In this document: in pieces, positions 35,137 to 47,030 of the stretch
Layout of the letters: each line of letters begins with the position of its first letter
How positions within the stretch are numbered: position 1 is the stretch's first letter
Source: an uncultured Pseudomonadota bacterium
GTDB lineage: Bacteria; Pseudomonadota; Gammaproteobacteria; Steroidobacterales; Steroidobacteraceae
Assembly (NCBI GenBank): GCA_903879335.1
Contig: CAIRLC010000022.1
Location: 1-64,000 of the forward strand
Direction: 5' to 3'
DNA length: 64,000 nt
Notes under the pieces: model-generated
The model's database searches: none
Seen by the model: only the letters and a program-made list of their open reading frames with translations
Told to the model about the DNA's origin: nothing
Translations under genes and position numbers: made by a program

Positions 35137-36701
35137 GGCGTCAGATTTTTATCCGCGCTGACCGGGCACACCACAACACGCGGCGACGGCTCACGCACCA
35201 ACTGGCAGAGCGGCGCAGGCACCCCGGTGACGCCCTCGCCGCCACAAGCGCTGTAGCCAGACGTGTACTGATCGCAGACCAATAAAAATTGCGCAGATCG
35301 TCCCGCGGCATGTTGCCGGAGCTCACTCAGCGCCCGCCAAAGGTCACGATCGTCACCGCCAATCTCGACGTTGCGCACGGGTTGCCCGGCGCCAATTCGG
35401 AAGAGTACGGCTTGGTTAGAGGCCTGAAAGCCAATGTTAGGAGCGCGTGCGGCGTTGATCACCTGCGTATCAGCGGCCAGCTCTTGCCACCACTCCGTCG
35501 GCGCAGTTCCCACCACCCAAGCGTCGTACACTGACATGCCGAACATCAAGAGCATAAAAGCAAGCGCAGCCCGTCCAAAACGAGCCACCCACTGGGCACC
35601 AAAAACGATCGGGACGGACAGCGTTAAAGCAAAGGCCAGCGCCCACGTGTACTGCAGGGTATTGCGTTCATCAATCGTATTGCCCCATTCGTAACGGCTA
35701 CGGGACGCAATCAGCAGCAACGCACCGCCCGCCGCATATCCGCCGAGCAGCAGCAGCAATGCGCGACGACGCGGATCCCCATGCAATTTCCAAAATCCAG
35801 TCGCAATCACCAGCAAAGCCACCGCGAGCACACACGGCGCGATCCAATGCGGCAGTGGCTCAGCCACCTGCCAGGGCACTCCCGCATCAGTAAAGCTCGC
35901 TCGCGCCCAATCGACCACATTTAAAAACCAGGCGCGCTGCGAGGGCGGCATCGCATAGGGCTGAAGCTGCCCAAAGGTGCGCAGGTTATAGAGCAGCAAC
36001 GCGCCAAGCGGCGGAACGATACCCGCACTCACCGCCAATGCTTCGCGCCATGCCCATCGCCGCCAGAGGCTTTCCATGAGCATGACCGCCGTGATCGCGA
36101 GCACGGCAATCCCCGCGTTACGAATCCCATAGGCACAGCCAGCCGCGAGGCCGGCCAAGCAGCACCAGAGCAACGGCCGACGCGTGCTTGCAAGCAGCCC
36201 AAGCCCACGCGCCAACGCACCCAGCGCGAGCACTGAGACCAGCAAAGCTGATACATCGGAATACGCCAGATACTGCCAGCCTCGCACGCCCGGCGTCAGC
36301 AGCACATACATCGATAGCAAGGCCAACACGCGGGCATTGAGGGCGCCGGCGAACAAGGCCAACAGCACCACGGGCATGAGTATCGCTGCCAACCGACCGG
36401 GGAGCAGGGCGGCCGTGCGCGCAGATCCAGTGACCGGTATGAATGCGGCCACGAGCAGCGGATAACCCGGCGGAAAAAGCCGCTGTGGTATTTGGTCTGC
36501 CGATCCCTCGGCATAGTCCCAGGGCGTCACCCGTGGATGCCCCTGCTGATACAGCGAATCGGCCATCTCAATATAAGACGCGCTGTCGGCCGCGTAGGCG
36601 TAGCGCTTACCGCTCCACATGCCATCGAAACTCGACACGAATAAAATGGCGAACAGGAACACCGCAAGGTGTAAGGCCCGCGAGGCCGGAGCGTGAGTCA
36701 C
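35133..36701 (-). CDS. GT-C-fold membrane glycosyltransferase-like protein
   Basis: This is a polytopic membrane protein of 522 residues with about 11 hydrophobic segments. After the first TM comes an acidic loop with YAADSASYIEMAD, in the place of the catalytic Asp motif of GT-C enzymes (GT39/ArnT/PMT-like), which use polyprenyl-phosphate sugars on the periplasmic face. The soluble C-terminus (about residues 420-522) has four cysteines. I chose GTG 36701, which overlaps the upstream UbiA stop as GTGA; a longer frame to 36845 would overlap UbiA by about 150 bases. The pairing with a UbiA-type gene suggests the donor is made by its neighbour. Confidence 0.72.
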   Translation of the reverse strand: MTHAPASRALHLAVFLFAILFVSSFDGMWSGKRYAYAADSASYIEMADSLYQQGHPRVTPWDYAEGSADQIPQRLFPPGYPLLVAAFIPVTGSARTAALLPGRLAAILMPVVLLALFAGALNARVLALLSMYVLLTPGVRGWQYLAYSDVSALLVSVLALGALARGLGLLASTRRPLLWCCLAGLAAGCAYGIRNAGIAVLAITAVMLMESLWRRWAWREALAVSAGIVPPLGALLLYNLRTFGQLQPYAMPPSQRAWFLNVVDWARASFTDAGVPWQVAEPLPHWIAPCVLAVALLVIATGFWKLHGDPRRRALLLLLGGYAAGGALLLIASRSRYEWGNTIDERNTLQYTWALAFALTLSVPIVFGAQWVARFGRAALAFMLLMFGMSVYDAWVVGTAPTEWWQELAADTQVINAARAPNIGFQASNQAVLFRIGAGQPVRNVEIGGDDRDLWRALSELRQHAAGRSAQFLLVCDQYTSGYSACGGEGVTGVPAPLCQLVREPSPRVVVCPVSADKNLTP

Positions 36702-37597
36702 CACGGCAGCAACGCCGACATCCAAACCATCACCAGCAGCACGAGTGACGCCCAACTGGCGCGATCCTTCATGCTGTAGACAATCGGGTCGTGATGCATC
36801 TCGCCGCGAGCGGTGATGAGCCACAGGCGAGACAGCCAAAACCACATCGGCAGACAGAGCAACCAGAGGCGCTCCGGATGGCTATATGCGTGCTGGGCGG
36901 CCGTCGAATCGACGAATAGAGCCAAGACGAGCACCGACACCGTGGCCGTCGCGATCCCAAAACCCAACACGGCCGGTCGATCGCGACGACTGTACCCGCG
37001 TCCAGGCAATACATCCTCGAGTCCACCTGAGAATGCCTCGAGTTCCGCCAAGCGTTTGGCTAAAGACAAACTCAAAAAAAGGAAGGCGCCAAAACTCAGC
37101 AGCCACATCGACAGCGCTACACCAATGGCAGCGGCGCCGGCCACCAGGCGCAATACCCACAACGCGGCGAGCACCATCACATCCAATATCGCGACTCGTT
37201 TTGCTTGGCGGGTGTATATCGTGGTCAGCACGCCGTAAATGGCGACGATCGTCGTGAAATGAACGCTGACCGTCCACGCAATTCCAGCGCCCATCAGCGT
37301 CAAGATCGCCGCGACCGCAAGCGCCATCGGCACCGCGATCGCCCGGGAGGCCAGGGGACGATGTTGTTTAACGCGATGCGCGCGGTCGTGGCTGAGATCA
37401 GCCAAATCATTCAGGACATAGGTCGCTGAGGCAATCAGACACATCGACCACCACGCACGAGCGAGGGGGTCAAGTACATCGGACCGGTTCCATGCATGCG
37501 CGGTTAAATACGGCACTACCAGCAACAGGTTTTTGACCCAATGGTGTACGCGTAGCAAACGCAGCCAATGGCCGAACGTACTGCGCATGGCGGTCAC
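36698..37597 (-). CDS. UbiA-family prenyltransferase, DPPR-synthase-like
   Basis: This 299-residue membrane protein has about 8 TMs. The first Asp-rich motif is NDLADLSHDRAH (N63, D64, D67, D71) followed by KQHRPLASR. This form, with the later ILDVMVLAALWVLRLVAGAA and AKRLAELEAF segments, resembles decaprenyl-phosphate phosphoribosyltransferases (Rv3806c type), which make the precursor of polyprenyl-phosphate arabinose, rather than UbiA/COQ2 of ubiquinone synthesis. The start is GTG 37597 with ATG 37588 as alternative. It is the first gene of the five-gene operon and diverges from mutS. Confidence 0.8.
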   Translation of the reverse strand: MTAMRSTFGHWLRLLRVHHWVKNLLLVVPYLTAHAWNRSDVLDPLARAWWSMCLIASATYVLNDLADLSHDRAHRVKQHRPLASRAIAVPMALAVAAILTLMGAGIAWTVSVHFTTIVAIYGVLTTIYTRQAKRVAILDVMVLAALWVLRLVAGAAAIGVALSMWLLSFGAFLFLSLSLAKRLAELEAFSGGLEDVLPGRGYSRRDRPAVLGFGIATATVSVLVLALFVDSTAAQHAYSHPERLWLLCLPMWFWLSRLWLITARGEMHHDPIVYSMKDRASWASLVLLVMVWMSALLPW

Positions 37598-37853
37598 GAA
37601 AGCACCCAGCCCGAAACAGGCTCTTCCTCGGCTCGGCTCGGAGCGGTGCGCGCGCGCATGATTCAGACCTACAGCTAGTCGGTGAGTACTCAGGGTCCAG
37701 CGGCCAGCGCCGCCGAACCCACCGCCAATTTACCGCAATCCGTGCCGAACCATTAAGCCAAAGGACGGCGGCTCGAGCCCCTAATGACGGTTCAGCGGAG
37801 CCGATACATAGATGAGCCATCAAGAGCACGCGGCCGTTTGCTACGATTTCCGG

Positions 37854-40448
37854 ATGACGACCGCACCCCCACCCCAGCACACCCCAATGATGCAGCAGTA
37901 CTTTGCCCTCAAAGCTGAGTGCCCGAACATTCTGCTGCTATACCGGATGGGCGATTTCTACGAGCTGTTCTACGACGATGCGCGAAAAGTCGCTCGGCTT
38001 TTGGACATTACGCTGACCGTGCGCGGCCAATCCGCCGGTGCGCCCATTCCAATGGCCGGGGTACCCGTCAGCACGCTGGAAAACTATCTGGCACGGTTGG
38101 TGCGCCTAGGCGAATCGGTAGCCATCTGCGAGCAGGTGGGAGAACCGGGCAAGTCCAAAGGGCCGGTCGAGCGACGAATCATCCGCATCGTGACCCCGGG
38201 GACAGTCACCGATGACGGGCTTTTGGAAGAACGTCGTGCCACATTTCTGGCCGCCTTGGCGCCGGTCGGTGATACCTACGGACTGGCCTGGCTCGAGTTA
38301 TCTTCCGGCCGTTTTACCGTCATGCAGGTCGATAGTCGGGCAGCTGCCGATGCGGAATTAGCGCGCCTGCGCCCCGCGGAGCTGCTGATCCCGGAGGGCA
38401 GCCCCGTAGAGGATGCGCCCGGCGCCACCCGACGGGCTCCTTGGCATTTCGAGCGGTCGGTAGCCGAACGACTGCTGACCCAACAGTTCAATGTCAAAGA
38501 CTTAGCCGGATTCGGCTGCGCCGAACTCGGAGCGGCGGTTACTGCGGCGGGGGCCCTGCTGCAGTACGTCCAAGAGACCCAACGAGCCGCTCTGCCCCAT
38601 CTCACTGGGTTGGTGACGGAGCTACGGGACGACGCCGTCTTGCTGGACGCCGCCACCCGGCGCAATTTGGAGCTTGAACACAGCTTGGTTGGCCGCGAGC
38701 AAGCCACGCTCGCAGGCGTTTTAGACCGAACCTCGACCGCAATGGGTGGGCGTGAGCTGCGTCGCTGGCTCGGCCGCCCTTTGCGTGATCGAGTGCCGCT
38801 TGAGCGTCGCTTGCACGCCATCGGCCAACTCATAGGCTCCGGGCGCGCAGATGAATTGGCTGAACAGTTGGCCGGCATCGGCGACCTCGAGCGCATTCTT
38901 GCCAGAGTGGCCTTAAAAACAGCGCGCCCGCGGGATCTGGCGCAACTGCGCGAATCATTAGCGGCGTTACCGGCGGTCGGCGCCCTCGTTCAGGCGCATG
39001 ACTCTCCGCTGCTCGGCGACGCGGCTCCCGCCTTGAGTGGACAGCCGGCACTCGCCGATCTCCTAGCACGCGCTATTGTGGAATCACCGCCACATTGGTT
39101 GCGCGAAGGCGGCGTGATCGCAGAGGGCTACGACGCCACCCTCGATGAACTGCGTCGCATCGCTACGGATACCGATAGCTATCTACTTGAACTGGAAGCG
39201 CGCGAGCGTGAACGGACGGGCTTACACAGCCTGAAATTAGCTTATAACCGCGTCTCCGGCTTCTACATCGAATTGAACCGCCGGGACGCAGACAACGTGC
39301 CGGCTGACTACGTGCGCCGCCAGACCGTTAAGAATGCCGAACGGTTTTTAACCCCGGAACTCAAGCAATTTGAGGACAAAGTCCTCGGCGCCCGTGAGCG
39401 CTCCCTCGCCCGCGAACGTGAACTCTACGACGGGTTGCTCGACACCTTGCTTCAAGCGCTGCCGGCGCTTCAACAGACGGCGCGAGCACTCGCTTTAGTC
39501 GATGTCTTAGGGAACCTCGCGCGCCGCGCTCGCGACCTCCGCTGGAGCGCACCGGAATATGCCGATCAGTCCTGCCTGAGAATCCAAGGCGGTCGACACC
39601 CGGTGGTCGAGTCACTGATCGACGCGCCCTTCGTGCCCAATGATCTTGAGTTAGATGATCGCCGTCGGATGCTCGTCATTACCGGCCCCAACATGGGTGG
39701 TAAATCGACGTATATGCGGCAGACGGCACTGATCGTCCTCATGGCGCGGATGGGCAGCTACGTACCGGCTGAGCGCGCCCTCATCGGCCCGATCGATCGA
39801 ATCTACACACGCATCGGCGCAGCGGACGATTTGGCCGGCGGCCGCTCTACCTTTATGGTTGAGATGACTGAGACCGCCAATATCTTGAACAACGCAAGCG
39901 CTGACAGCCTCGTCCTGATGGATGAGATTGGTCGCGGCACCAGCACGTTCGACGGCTTATCGCTCGCCTATGCCGCTGCCGACCACATGGCGCGGAGCAC
40001 CCGTGCATTTACGCTCTTTGCCACCCATTACTTCGAACTGACGGCGCTCGCTGAGCGCTGTCCGGGGGTGAGTAACGCGCATCTGGATGCGACCGAACAC
40101 GCCGATGGACTCGTCTTTCTCCATGCCGTGCGGGAAGGCCCGGCCAATAAGAGCTATGGCTTGCAAGTGGCGCGGCTAGCCGGCGTACCGCGTGAAGTCA
40201 TTGCGGCAGCTCGCCGTTACTTATCTGAACTGGAGAGCAAAAGCGCCGCCGTGGAGCGCAGTTCGCCGCAGGTGGAACTCGCCTTCACGGCCCCGTCAGC
40301 GCCGCAGGTCAGCGCCACTGCCTTAACTGCTGAAGCCGTGCTGGATGAGGTGCTCAGCCTTGATCCCGATAGCCTGACCCCGCGTGAGGCCTTAGATGCG
40401 CTGTATCGGTTGCGTGCGCTCAGTCGGAAAACTGACCTGAGCGAATAA
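37854..40448 (+). CDS. mutS: DNA mismatch repair protein MutS
   Basis: This 864-residue MutS is complete: mismatch-recognition motif [11 protein letters not shown] near the N-terminus (Phe-x-Glu), core and lever domains, Walker [10 protein letters not shown], Walker B region [16 protein letters not shown] and the [10 protein letters not shown] switch. I chose ATG 37854 ([16 protein letters not shown]), which aligns with known MutS; the frame is open to 37812. It diverges from the UbiA operon, and its 3' end overlaps a converging hydrolase gene by 29 bases. Confidence 0.97.
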   Translation: MTTAPPPQHTPMMQQYFALKAECPNILLLYRMGDFYELFYDDARKVARLLDITLTVRGQSAGAPIPMAGVPVSTLENYLARLVRLGESVAICEQVGEPGKSKGPVERRIIRIVTPGTVTDDGLLEERRATFLAALAPVGDTYGLAWLELSSGRFTVMQVDSRAAADAELARLRPAELLIPEGSPVEDAPGATRRAPWHFERSVAERLLTQQFNVKDLAGFGCAELGAAVTAAGALLQYVQETQRAALPHLTGLVTELRDDAVLLDAATRRNLELEHSLVGREQATLAGVLDRTSTAMGGRELRRWLGRPLRDRVPLERRLHAIGQLIGSGRADELAEQLAGIGDLERILARVALKTARPRDLAQLRESLAALPAVGALVQAHDSPLLGDAAPALSGQPALADLLARAIVESPPHWLREGGVIAEGYDATLDELRRIATDTDSYLLELEARERERTGLHSLKLAYNRVSGFYIELNRRDADNVPADYVRRQTVKNAERFLTPELKQFEDKVLGARERSLARERELYDGLLDTLLQALPALQQTARALALVDVLGNLARRARDLRWSAPEYADQSCLRIQGGRHPVVESLIDAPFVPNDLELDDRRRMLVITGPNMGGKSTYMRQTALIVLMARMGSYVPAERALIGPIDRIYTRIGAADDLAGGRSTFMVEMTETANILNNASADSLVLMDEIGRGTSTFDGLSLAYAAADHMARSTRAFTLFATHYFELTALAERCPGVSNAHLDATEHADGLVFLHAVREGPANKSYGLQVARLAGVPREVIAAARRYLSELESKSAAVERSSPQVELAFTAPSAPQVSATALTAEAVLDEVLSLDPDSLTPREALDALYRLRALSRKTDLSE

Positions 40449-41041
40449 ATCCAGCGACGGCGCGGGCAACCGCCGCCGAGGCCAACAGCCCCATGTGATT
40501 CACGGGAAAGACGCGCTGCGCGCTCGCACCGTGCAATTGCGTCTCGGCAACGGTGACAGCGCCGTCATGAGGAAGCGGCAGATCAGCAATGACGGCGCCA
40601 AGACCAAACGGGACACTACCGGCGATCACCCCAAGCGGGGACTCCCGGGTCCAGACGCGCGGCCCGCCGGCCAGTAATTCGCGGGTAGCAGCCTCTCCCA
40701 TCAGCCAACTGGCGCCCGGCAAGCGCGCGAGGCTTTGCGCGGATCGGCTGCCGTTGACCGGGGATCCCAACAGCACGACAGGACCGACCGCCAAATCCGG
40801 GTTGGCCGCTAAGCAGCGCAAAATCAGTAGGCCACCCAGACTATGCCCGAGCAGTGGAACTTCTGGCCCGAGCTCACGGATCACCGTCGCCAACCGAGAG
40901 ACGACATCGGCGGCCGTCTCGGCGGTGGTGTCATACCGAAATGTGGTCAGCAACAATCCATAGCTGCTCAGCCGCTGCCGCAGCAGCATGCCCTCGACCC
41001 CCGTCATCCACAGGCCGTGGACGAAGAGGGTCGGGGTAGGA

Positions 41042-41049
<8 letters not shown>
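40420..41049 (-). CDS. Lipase-like alpha/beta hydrolase
   Basis: This 209-residue alpha/beta hydrolase starts with an oxyanion-hole segment [11 protein letters not shown] and has nucleophile elbow GHSLGGLL; the catalytic Asp and His are likely in the [11 protein letters not shown] and [10 protein letters not shown] regions. PGAP1/LipA-like lipases share this pattern. No signal peptide. Its start overlaps the aspS stop by 8 bases, so it is co-transcribed with aspS, and its last 29 bases overlap the mutS 3' end on the other strand. Confidence 0.85.
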
Positions 41050-42814
<1,765 letters not shown>

Positions 42815-42911
42815 GGAAAGCCTCGACCCCGTCTGGGGAACCCATAATTTTACGGCCCCAAGTCCATACGTAGCAAGGCGGACCGCCCCGAATGGGGCGG
42901 TTCCGGCCTGA

Positions 42912-43454
42912 TCAGGGCTTCCTCGGGCTCCGGGCAGCCGACTTAGGCTTCGTCGCTTTTTTCTTGGCCGGCACCTTGACCTGGGCTTTGGCCTTGAGTG
43001 CCACTTTTGCCTTGGACGGGGCCGCCGCCTTGGTCTTGGCCTTGGCCTTGGTCTTGGTCTTGATCTTGATCTTTGCCTCAGCCGTAGCCGTAGCCTTAGC
43101 GTTGGTCTTGCCAGCCGATTTCGTGGCACCACCCTTCTTCTCGGGCTTAGGAGCGGCCTTCGGCTTCACTGCAGCAGCATCAGCCTTTTTCGCGGCCTTG
43201 CGTCGGGTTGATGAGTCCGTGTCCCCCGCGGGCTTGTCTTCACCACCGGCCAAGTTGCGCTTTTTTTCCTTGTCAGACTTAAAGTCCGTTTCGTACCAGC
43301 CACCACCCTTCAGACGAAAGACGGGAGCGGAGATCAGGCGAACCAACTGCGGTTTGCCACACTCCGGACACTGCTTGAGCGGCGCTTCGCTCATTTTCTG
43401 CATGGCCTCATGGTGTACGCCACAGGCCTGACATTCATACTCGTAAAACGGCAT
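42912..43454 (-). CDS. FmdB-type zinc-ribbon protein with long Lys/Ala-rich tail
   Basis: The 180-residue product starts [12 protein letters not shown], the hallmark of FmdB-type putative regulators, with a second CPEC pair completing a four-Cys zinc ribbon (about residues 8-32). Residues 1-65 match the whole known domain. Residues 85-180 form an unusual tail of about 40 per cent lysine with Ala, Thr and Pro, resembling histone H1 or Pseudomonas AlgP, and likely binding nucleic acid. ATG 43454 aligns with the family start. It lies between clpB and aspS, as fmdB-type genes often adjoin aspS in proteobacteria. Confidence 0.88.
   Translation of the reverse strand: MPFYEYECQACGVHHEAMQKMSEAPLKQCPECGKPQLVRLISAPVFRLKGGGWYETDFKSDKEKKRNLAGGEDKPAGDTDSSTRRKAAKKADAAAVKPKAAPKPEKKGGATKSAGKTNAKATATAEAKIKIKTKTKAKAKTKAAAPSKAKVALKAKAQVKVPAKKKATKPKSAARSPRKP
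42915..43202 (-). repeat. Low-complexity DNA encoding the Lys/Ala-rich tail of the FmdB-type protein
   Basis: On the plus strand the stretch is dominated by TTGG/CTTGGCC/TCTTGG units (for example around 43033-43070), read on the minus strand as AAG, GCC and ACC codons giving KTKTKAKAK-type repeats. Imperfect units vary in third positions, so the array is old or under selection rather than a recent tandem duplication. Confidence 0.9.
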
Positions 43455-43491
43455 CGGAACCTCCGCAAACTGGGGCGCCCCCTGCATGGGT

Positions 43492-43524
43492 CCGCCGCCC
43501 GCCCGCTTCAAGAGCGGGCGGCGG
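43492..43524 (-). terminator. GC-rich hairpin between clpB and the FmdB-type gene
   Basis: CCGCCG and CGGCGG close over CCCGCT/AGCGGG with a TCAAG loop (11-base alternative arms also pair). It starts about 15 bases after the clpB stop. No U-run follows on the clpB strand. Likely reduces read-through from heat-induced clpB. Confidence 0.5.
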
Positions 43525-43538
43525 ATAATAGCAGGGCC

Positions 43539-46127
43539 TCAGTGCACCGACCCGCGTCGCTTCTGGAAGTCGAGGCCTGCACGGGCCGCGCTGACCACAA
43601 TCGTATCGCCAGGCAGGTATTCCCCCGCCAACAGCCGCTGCGCCAAGGGATTCTCGAGTTCTGCTTGGATGGCTCGCTTGAGAGGCCGTGCACCGTACAC
43701 CGGATCAAAGCCAGCATCTCCGAGCCGGTCGAGGGCCGAGTCATCCAAGGCGAGGATGAGTTCGCGCTCAGCCAAGCGACGCCGCAAGCCATCGATCTGG
43801 ATATCGACGATACGTCGAATCTCCCCACGACCGAGCGGATGGAACACGACAATTTCGTCGATCCGATTGATGAACTCTGGGCGGAAGTGGTCCGAGACGC
43901 TCTCTAACACCGCAGCTTTCATGCGCCCATACTCTTTGCCAGCCATCTCCTGAATGATCTGCGAGCCAAGGTTAGAGGTCATGATCACCACTGTGTTGCG
44001 GAAATCGACCGTCCGACCCTGACCGTCGGTCAACCGGCCGTCGTCCAACACCTGCAACAAGACGTTGAACACGTCCGGATGGGCTTTCTCAATTTCATCC
44101 AACAGGATGACCGAATAGGGCCGGCGACGAACCGCTTCCGTCAGGTATCCGCCCTCCTCGTAGCCGACGTAGCCCGGCGGCGCGCCGATCATGCGGGCGA
44201 CTGAGTGCTTCTCCATAAACTCGCTCATGTCGATACGTACGAGGGCGTCTTCGGTATCAAACAGGAATTCCGCCAGCGCTTTCGACAACTCGGTCTTACC
44301 CACACCGGTGGGACCGAGGAATAGGAACGATCCGTTCGGTCGTTTCGGGTCGGACAAGCCGGCACGCGAGCGACGGATCGCATCCGCTACCGCTTTAACT
44401 GCCTCCGATTGACCGACGACTCGAGTGGCCAGCGCCGACTCCATTTTCAGCAATTTGTCTTTTTCGCCCTCCAACATCTTGGACACGGGGATGCCGGTCC
44501 ACTTGGAGACAACTTCCGCGATTTCCTCTTCAGTGACCTTGTTACGCACCAGCGTCTGCGCCGACTGATCGACGATTTCAGCCTCATGCAGGCGTTTCTC
44601 AAGCGTTGGAATTCGGCCGTACTGAATCTCAGACATCTTCGCTAAATCGCCCTGGCGACGCGCTTCCTCAAAAGCCTGTCTGGCCTCTTCCAAGGCCTGC
44701 TTGATGTCCGCTTCACCCTGGGAGGCCGCCTTTTCGCGCTTCCAAATCTCGTCCAGATCTGCGTACTCCCGCTCCAACTGCTTGAGCGACAATTCAGCCT
44801 GCTCAAGCCGTTTGCGCGACGCCTCGTCCTTCTCCTTACGCAGCGCTTCGCGCTCCATTTTGAGTTGGATGATGCGCCGATCAAGCCGGTCCATTTCTTC
44901 TGGCTTGGAGTCGATCTCCATGCGGATGCGCGAAGCGGCCTCATCGATCAAATCGATGGCTTTGTCCGGTAATTGGCGGTCACTGATGTAGCGGTGCGAG
45001 AGCGTCGCCGCCGCTACAATCGCCGGATCAGTGATCTGTACCTTATGGTGCACGGCGTAGCGTTCTTTGAGACCGCGCAAAATCGCAATCGTGTCTTCAA
45101 CCGAAGGCTCGTCGACGAGCACTTTCTGGAAACGACGCTCGAGTGCCGCGTCCTTTTCCAAGTACTTGCGATATTCGTCGAGCGTAGTCGCCCCCACGCA
45201 ATGCAATTCGCCGCGTGCAAGCGCCGGCTTAAGCATGTTACCGGCGTCCATCGCGCCTTCTGCTTTGCCTGCACCCACCATTGTGTGCAATTCGTCAATG
45301 AATAGAATGACCTGGCCTTCCTGCTTGGCCAAATCATTCAGGACGCCCTTCAAGCGCTCCTCAAACTCGCCGCGGAACTTGGCGCCGGCGATCAGCGAGC
45401 CCATATCCAGAGCGAGAATTCGCTTACGCTTCAAGCCTTCGGGTACTTCGCCATTGATGATGCGTTGCGCGAGTCCTTCCACAATCGCCGTCTTACCGAC
45501 ACCCGGCTCACCGATCAAAACGGGGTTGTTCTTGGTGCGTCGCTGTAGAACCTGGATGGTGCGCCGGATCTCATCGTCACGCCCAATGACTGGATCAAGC
45601 TTGCCGCTGCGCGCGCGCTCAGTGAGATCGATGGTGTATTTATCCAGCGCTCCGCGGGACTGCTCCGCATTCGGGTCATCCACTGTGGCTCCGCCGCGCA
45701 TCTCATCAATGGCCTTTTCTAGCGCGGCCTTCTGGCCGCCTGCGTCTTTGAGCAGACGCCCCAACTCACCACGGTCCTCCAGTGCCGCGAGGGCAAACAA
45801 CTCTGACGAGATGAATTGATCTCCCCGTTTCTGAGCTGCCTTGTCACAGGCGTTGAGGAGTCGGGTGAGATCGTTGGAGACGTGCACGTCAGCACCATGC
45901 CCCTCCACTTTGGGCAGTCGATCTAAGGCCTCGGTCACCTTCGCCTTGAATTGCGAAACATTGACACCGGCCCGGTCCAGCAATGGACGAATCGTTCCGC
46001 CTTGCTGGTCGATCAGTGCAAGTCCGAGGTGCAAAGGCTCGATAAAGGCGTGATCACGGCCCAAAGCCAGTGACTGGGCATCGGCCAGCGCCAACTGAAA
46101 ACTCGAGGTAAGTTTGTCCTGCCGCAT
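43539..46127 (-). CDS. clpB: ATP-dependent disaggregase ClpB
   Basis: This 862-residue Hsp100 chaperone pulls polypeptides out of aggregates with DnaK. It has an N-terminal Clp_N domain (about 1-145), NBD1 with Walker A GEPGVGKT (about 206), the long coiled-coil middle domain (about 410-525, rich in Glu/Arg/Lys), NBD2 with GPTGVGKT (about 605) and the C-terminal D2-small domain. The pore-loop tyrosine lies in [10 protein letters not shown] context. A sigma-32-like promoter precedes it. Confidence 0.98.
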   Translation of the reverse strand: MRQDKLTSSFQLALADAQSLALGRDHAFIEPLHLGLALIDQQGGTIRPLLDRAGVNVSQFKAKVTEALDRLPKVEGHGADVHVSNDLTRLLNACDKAAQKRGDQFISSELFALAALEDRGELGRLLKDAGGQKAALEKAIDEMRGGATVDDPNAEQSRGALDKYTIDLTERARSGKLDPVIGRDDEIRRTIQVLQRRTKNNPVLIGEPGVGKTAIVEGLAQRIINGEVPEGLKRKRILALDMGSLIAGAKFRGEFEERLKGVLNDLAKQEGQVILFIDELHTMVGAGKAEGAMDAGNMLKPALARGELHCVGATTLDEYRKYLEKDAALERRFQKVLVDEPSVEDTIAILRGLKERYAVHHKVQITDPAIVAAATLSHRYISDRQLPDKAIDLIDEAASRIRMEIDSKPEEMDRLDRRIIQLKMEREALRKEKDEASRKRLEQAELSLKQLEREYADLDEIWKREKAASQGEADIKQALEEARQAFEEARRQGDLAKMSEIQYGRIPTLEKRLHEAEIVDQSAQTLVRNKVTEEEIAEVVSKWTGIPVSKMLEGEKDKLLKMESALATRVVGQSEAVKAVADAIRRSRAGLSDPKRPNGSFLFLGPTGVGKTELSKALAEFLFDTEDALVRIDMSEFMEKHSVARMIGAPPGYVGYEEGGYLTEAVRRRPYSVILLDEIEKAHPDVFNVLLQVLDDGRLTDGQGRTVDFRNTVVIMTSNLGSQIIQEMAGKEYGRMKAAVLESVSDHFRPEFINRIDEIVVFHPLGRGEIRRIVDIQIDGLRRRLAERELILALDDSALDRLGDAGFDPVYGARPLKRAIQAELENPLAQRLLAGEYLPGDTIVVSAARAGLDFQKRRGSVH

Positions 46128-46162
46128 ACATCGGCTCCCGAAAGTAATGACTCTTGGGAGCG

Positions 46163-46190
46163 TAGTGGGGCTCGCTGGCTAGAATTCAAC
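46163..46190 (-). promoter_or_regulatory. Sigma-32-type heat-shock promoter of clpB
   Basis: On the minus strand GTTGAAT, then 13 bases, then CCCCACTA, very close to the RpoH consensus CTTGAAA-N12-14-CCCCATNT. Transcription would start near 46156, about 29 bases before the clpB ATG. ClpB genes of gammaproteobacteria are typical RpoH targets. Confidence 0.8.
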
Positions 46191-46196
46191 GGTGTA

Positions 46197-47030
46197 TTAA
46201 CCGAAGCCCGGCCCTTCGGTGTGCTGCGTGAACCAAATCACAGCAAGACCCGCCAGAATTAACAGGATCTGTTCAACCGATCGACGCGGGTTAACCTGAC
46301 GGTGGAGGCCCGGGATCAGATCCGCGACCGCAACATATAAGAGCGATGCGCCGGCAACCGCCAATGCATACGGCAAAATCGTCAAAGCACGCCCCGCCAG
46401 CACGCACGCCAACAGGCCACCCAGCACGGCGCCCAGACTGCTGAGAAGATTCAACGCCAGCGCCCGCCAGCGGTGCACTCCCGCGTGGATGAGGATCGCG
46501 ATGTTGCCGACTTCCTGCGGCAATTCGTGCGCAAAGACAGCCAGCGCAGTCGCCACGCCCAGTTCAGGCCGAGTCAGGTAAGCGGCTGCCACAATCACGC
46601 CGTCTAAGACGTTGTGGAAAGCCTCACCCACCAACAGCATGGGTCCCAATGCCACAGTACCGGCCTCGTGACCATGCCCACGATGGTGACCGTGGCTGCG
46701 ACCATCGGTCGGGTGCCCCTCACACGGCTGCTCGTCATGGCAATGACGCCAGAGGACCAATTTCTCAAGCAGGAAAAACAGCAAAAGACCACCCACAATC
46801 GCCAAGCCAATGCGGCGAACGCCGCTCGGGCCGGCGCCGTCGATGGCGGCTGGAATGAGTCCTAACAGTGCGGCGCCGAGTAAAGCCCCCGTCGCGAAGC
46901 TCACCAAATGAGGCACCAGCGCCCGACGGGCTCGCTCGGGCAAGGCCACGAACACGGAGGCTACGGCCGCCGATGCCACGCCCACAGAGGCCGTCAGCAA
47001 GGCAACAGTGAAAAACGGCGTCTCGGTCAT
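46197..47030 (-). CDS. ZIP-family metal transporter
   Basis: This 277-residue inner-membrane protein has about 8 TMs. A His-rich cytoplasmic loop (around residues 105-130, HGHHRGHGHE) separates the halves, and TM4-5 carry the metal-path signatures EAFHNVLDGVIVAAAY (HN-x-x-DG) and AHELPQEVGN (HE-x-P-x-E). ZIP proteins import zinc or related divalent metals. I chose ATG 47030, which overlaps the pgeF stop as ATGA. Only 69 bases separate its stop from clpB, and that gap contains the clpB promoter. Confidence 0.92.
   Translation of the reverse strand: MTETPFFTVALLTASVGVASAAVASVFVALPERARRALVPHLVSFATGALLGAALLGLIPAAIDGAGPSGVRRIGLAIVGGLLLFFLLEKLVLWRHCHDEQPCEGHPTDGRSHGHHRGHGHEAGTVALGPMLLVGEAFHNVLDGVIVAAAYLTRPELGVATALAVFAHELPQEVGNIAILIHAGVHRWRALALNLLSSLGAVLGGLLACVLAGRALTILPYALAVAGASLLYVAVADLIPGLHRQVNPRRSVEQILLILAGLAVIWFTQHTEGPGFG

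Noticed and set aside
42815-43132. Long N-terminal extension of AspRS made of Arg/Pro/Leu repeats
   Set aside because: This is a different phase of the low-complexity DNA encoding the FmdB-type tail on the same strand. The AspRS domain begins at ATG 42814 with a good ribosome-binding site.
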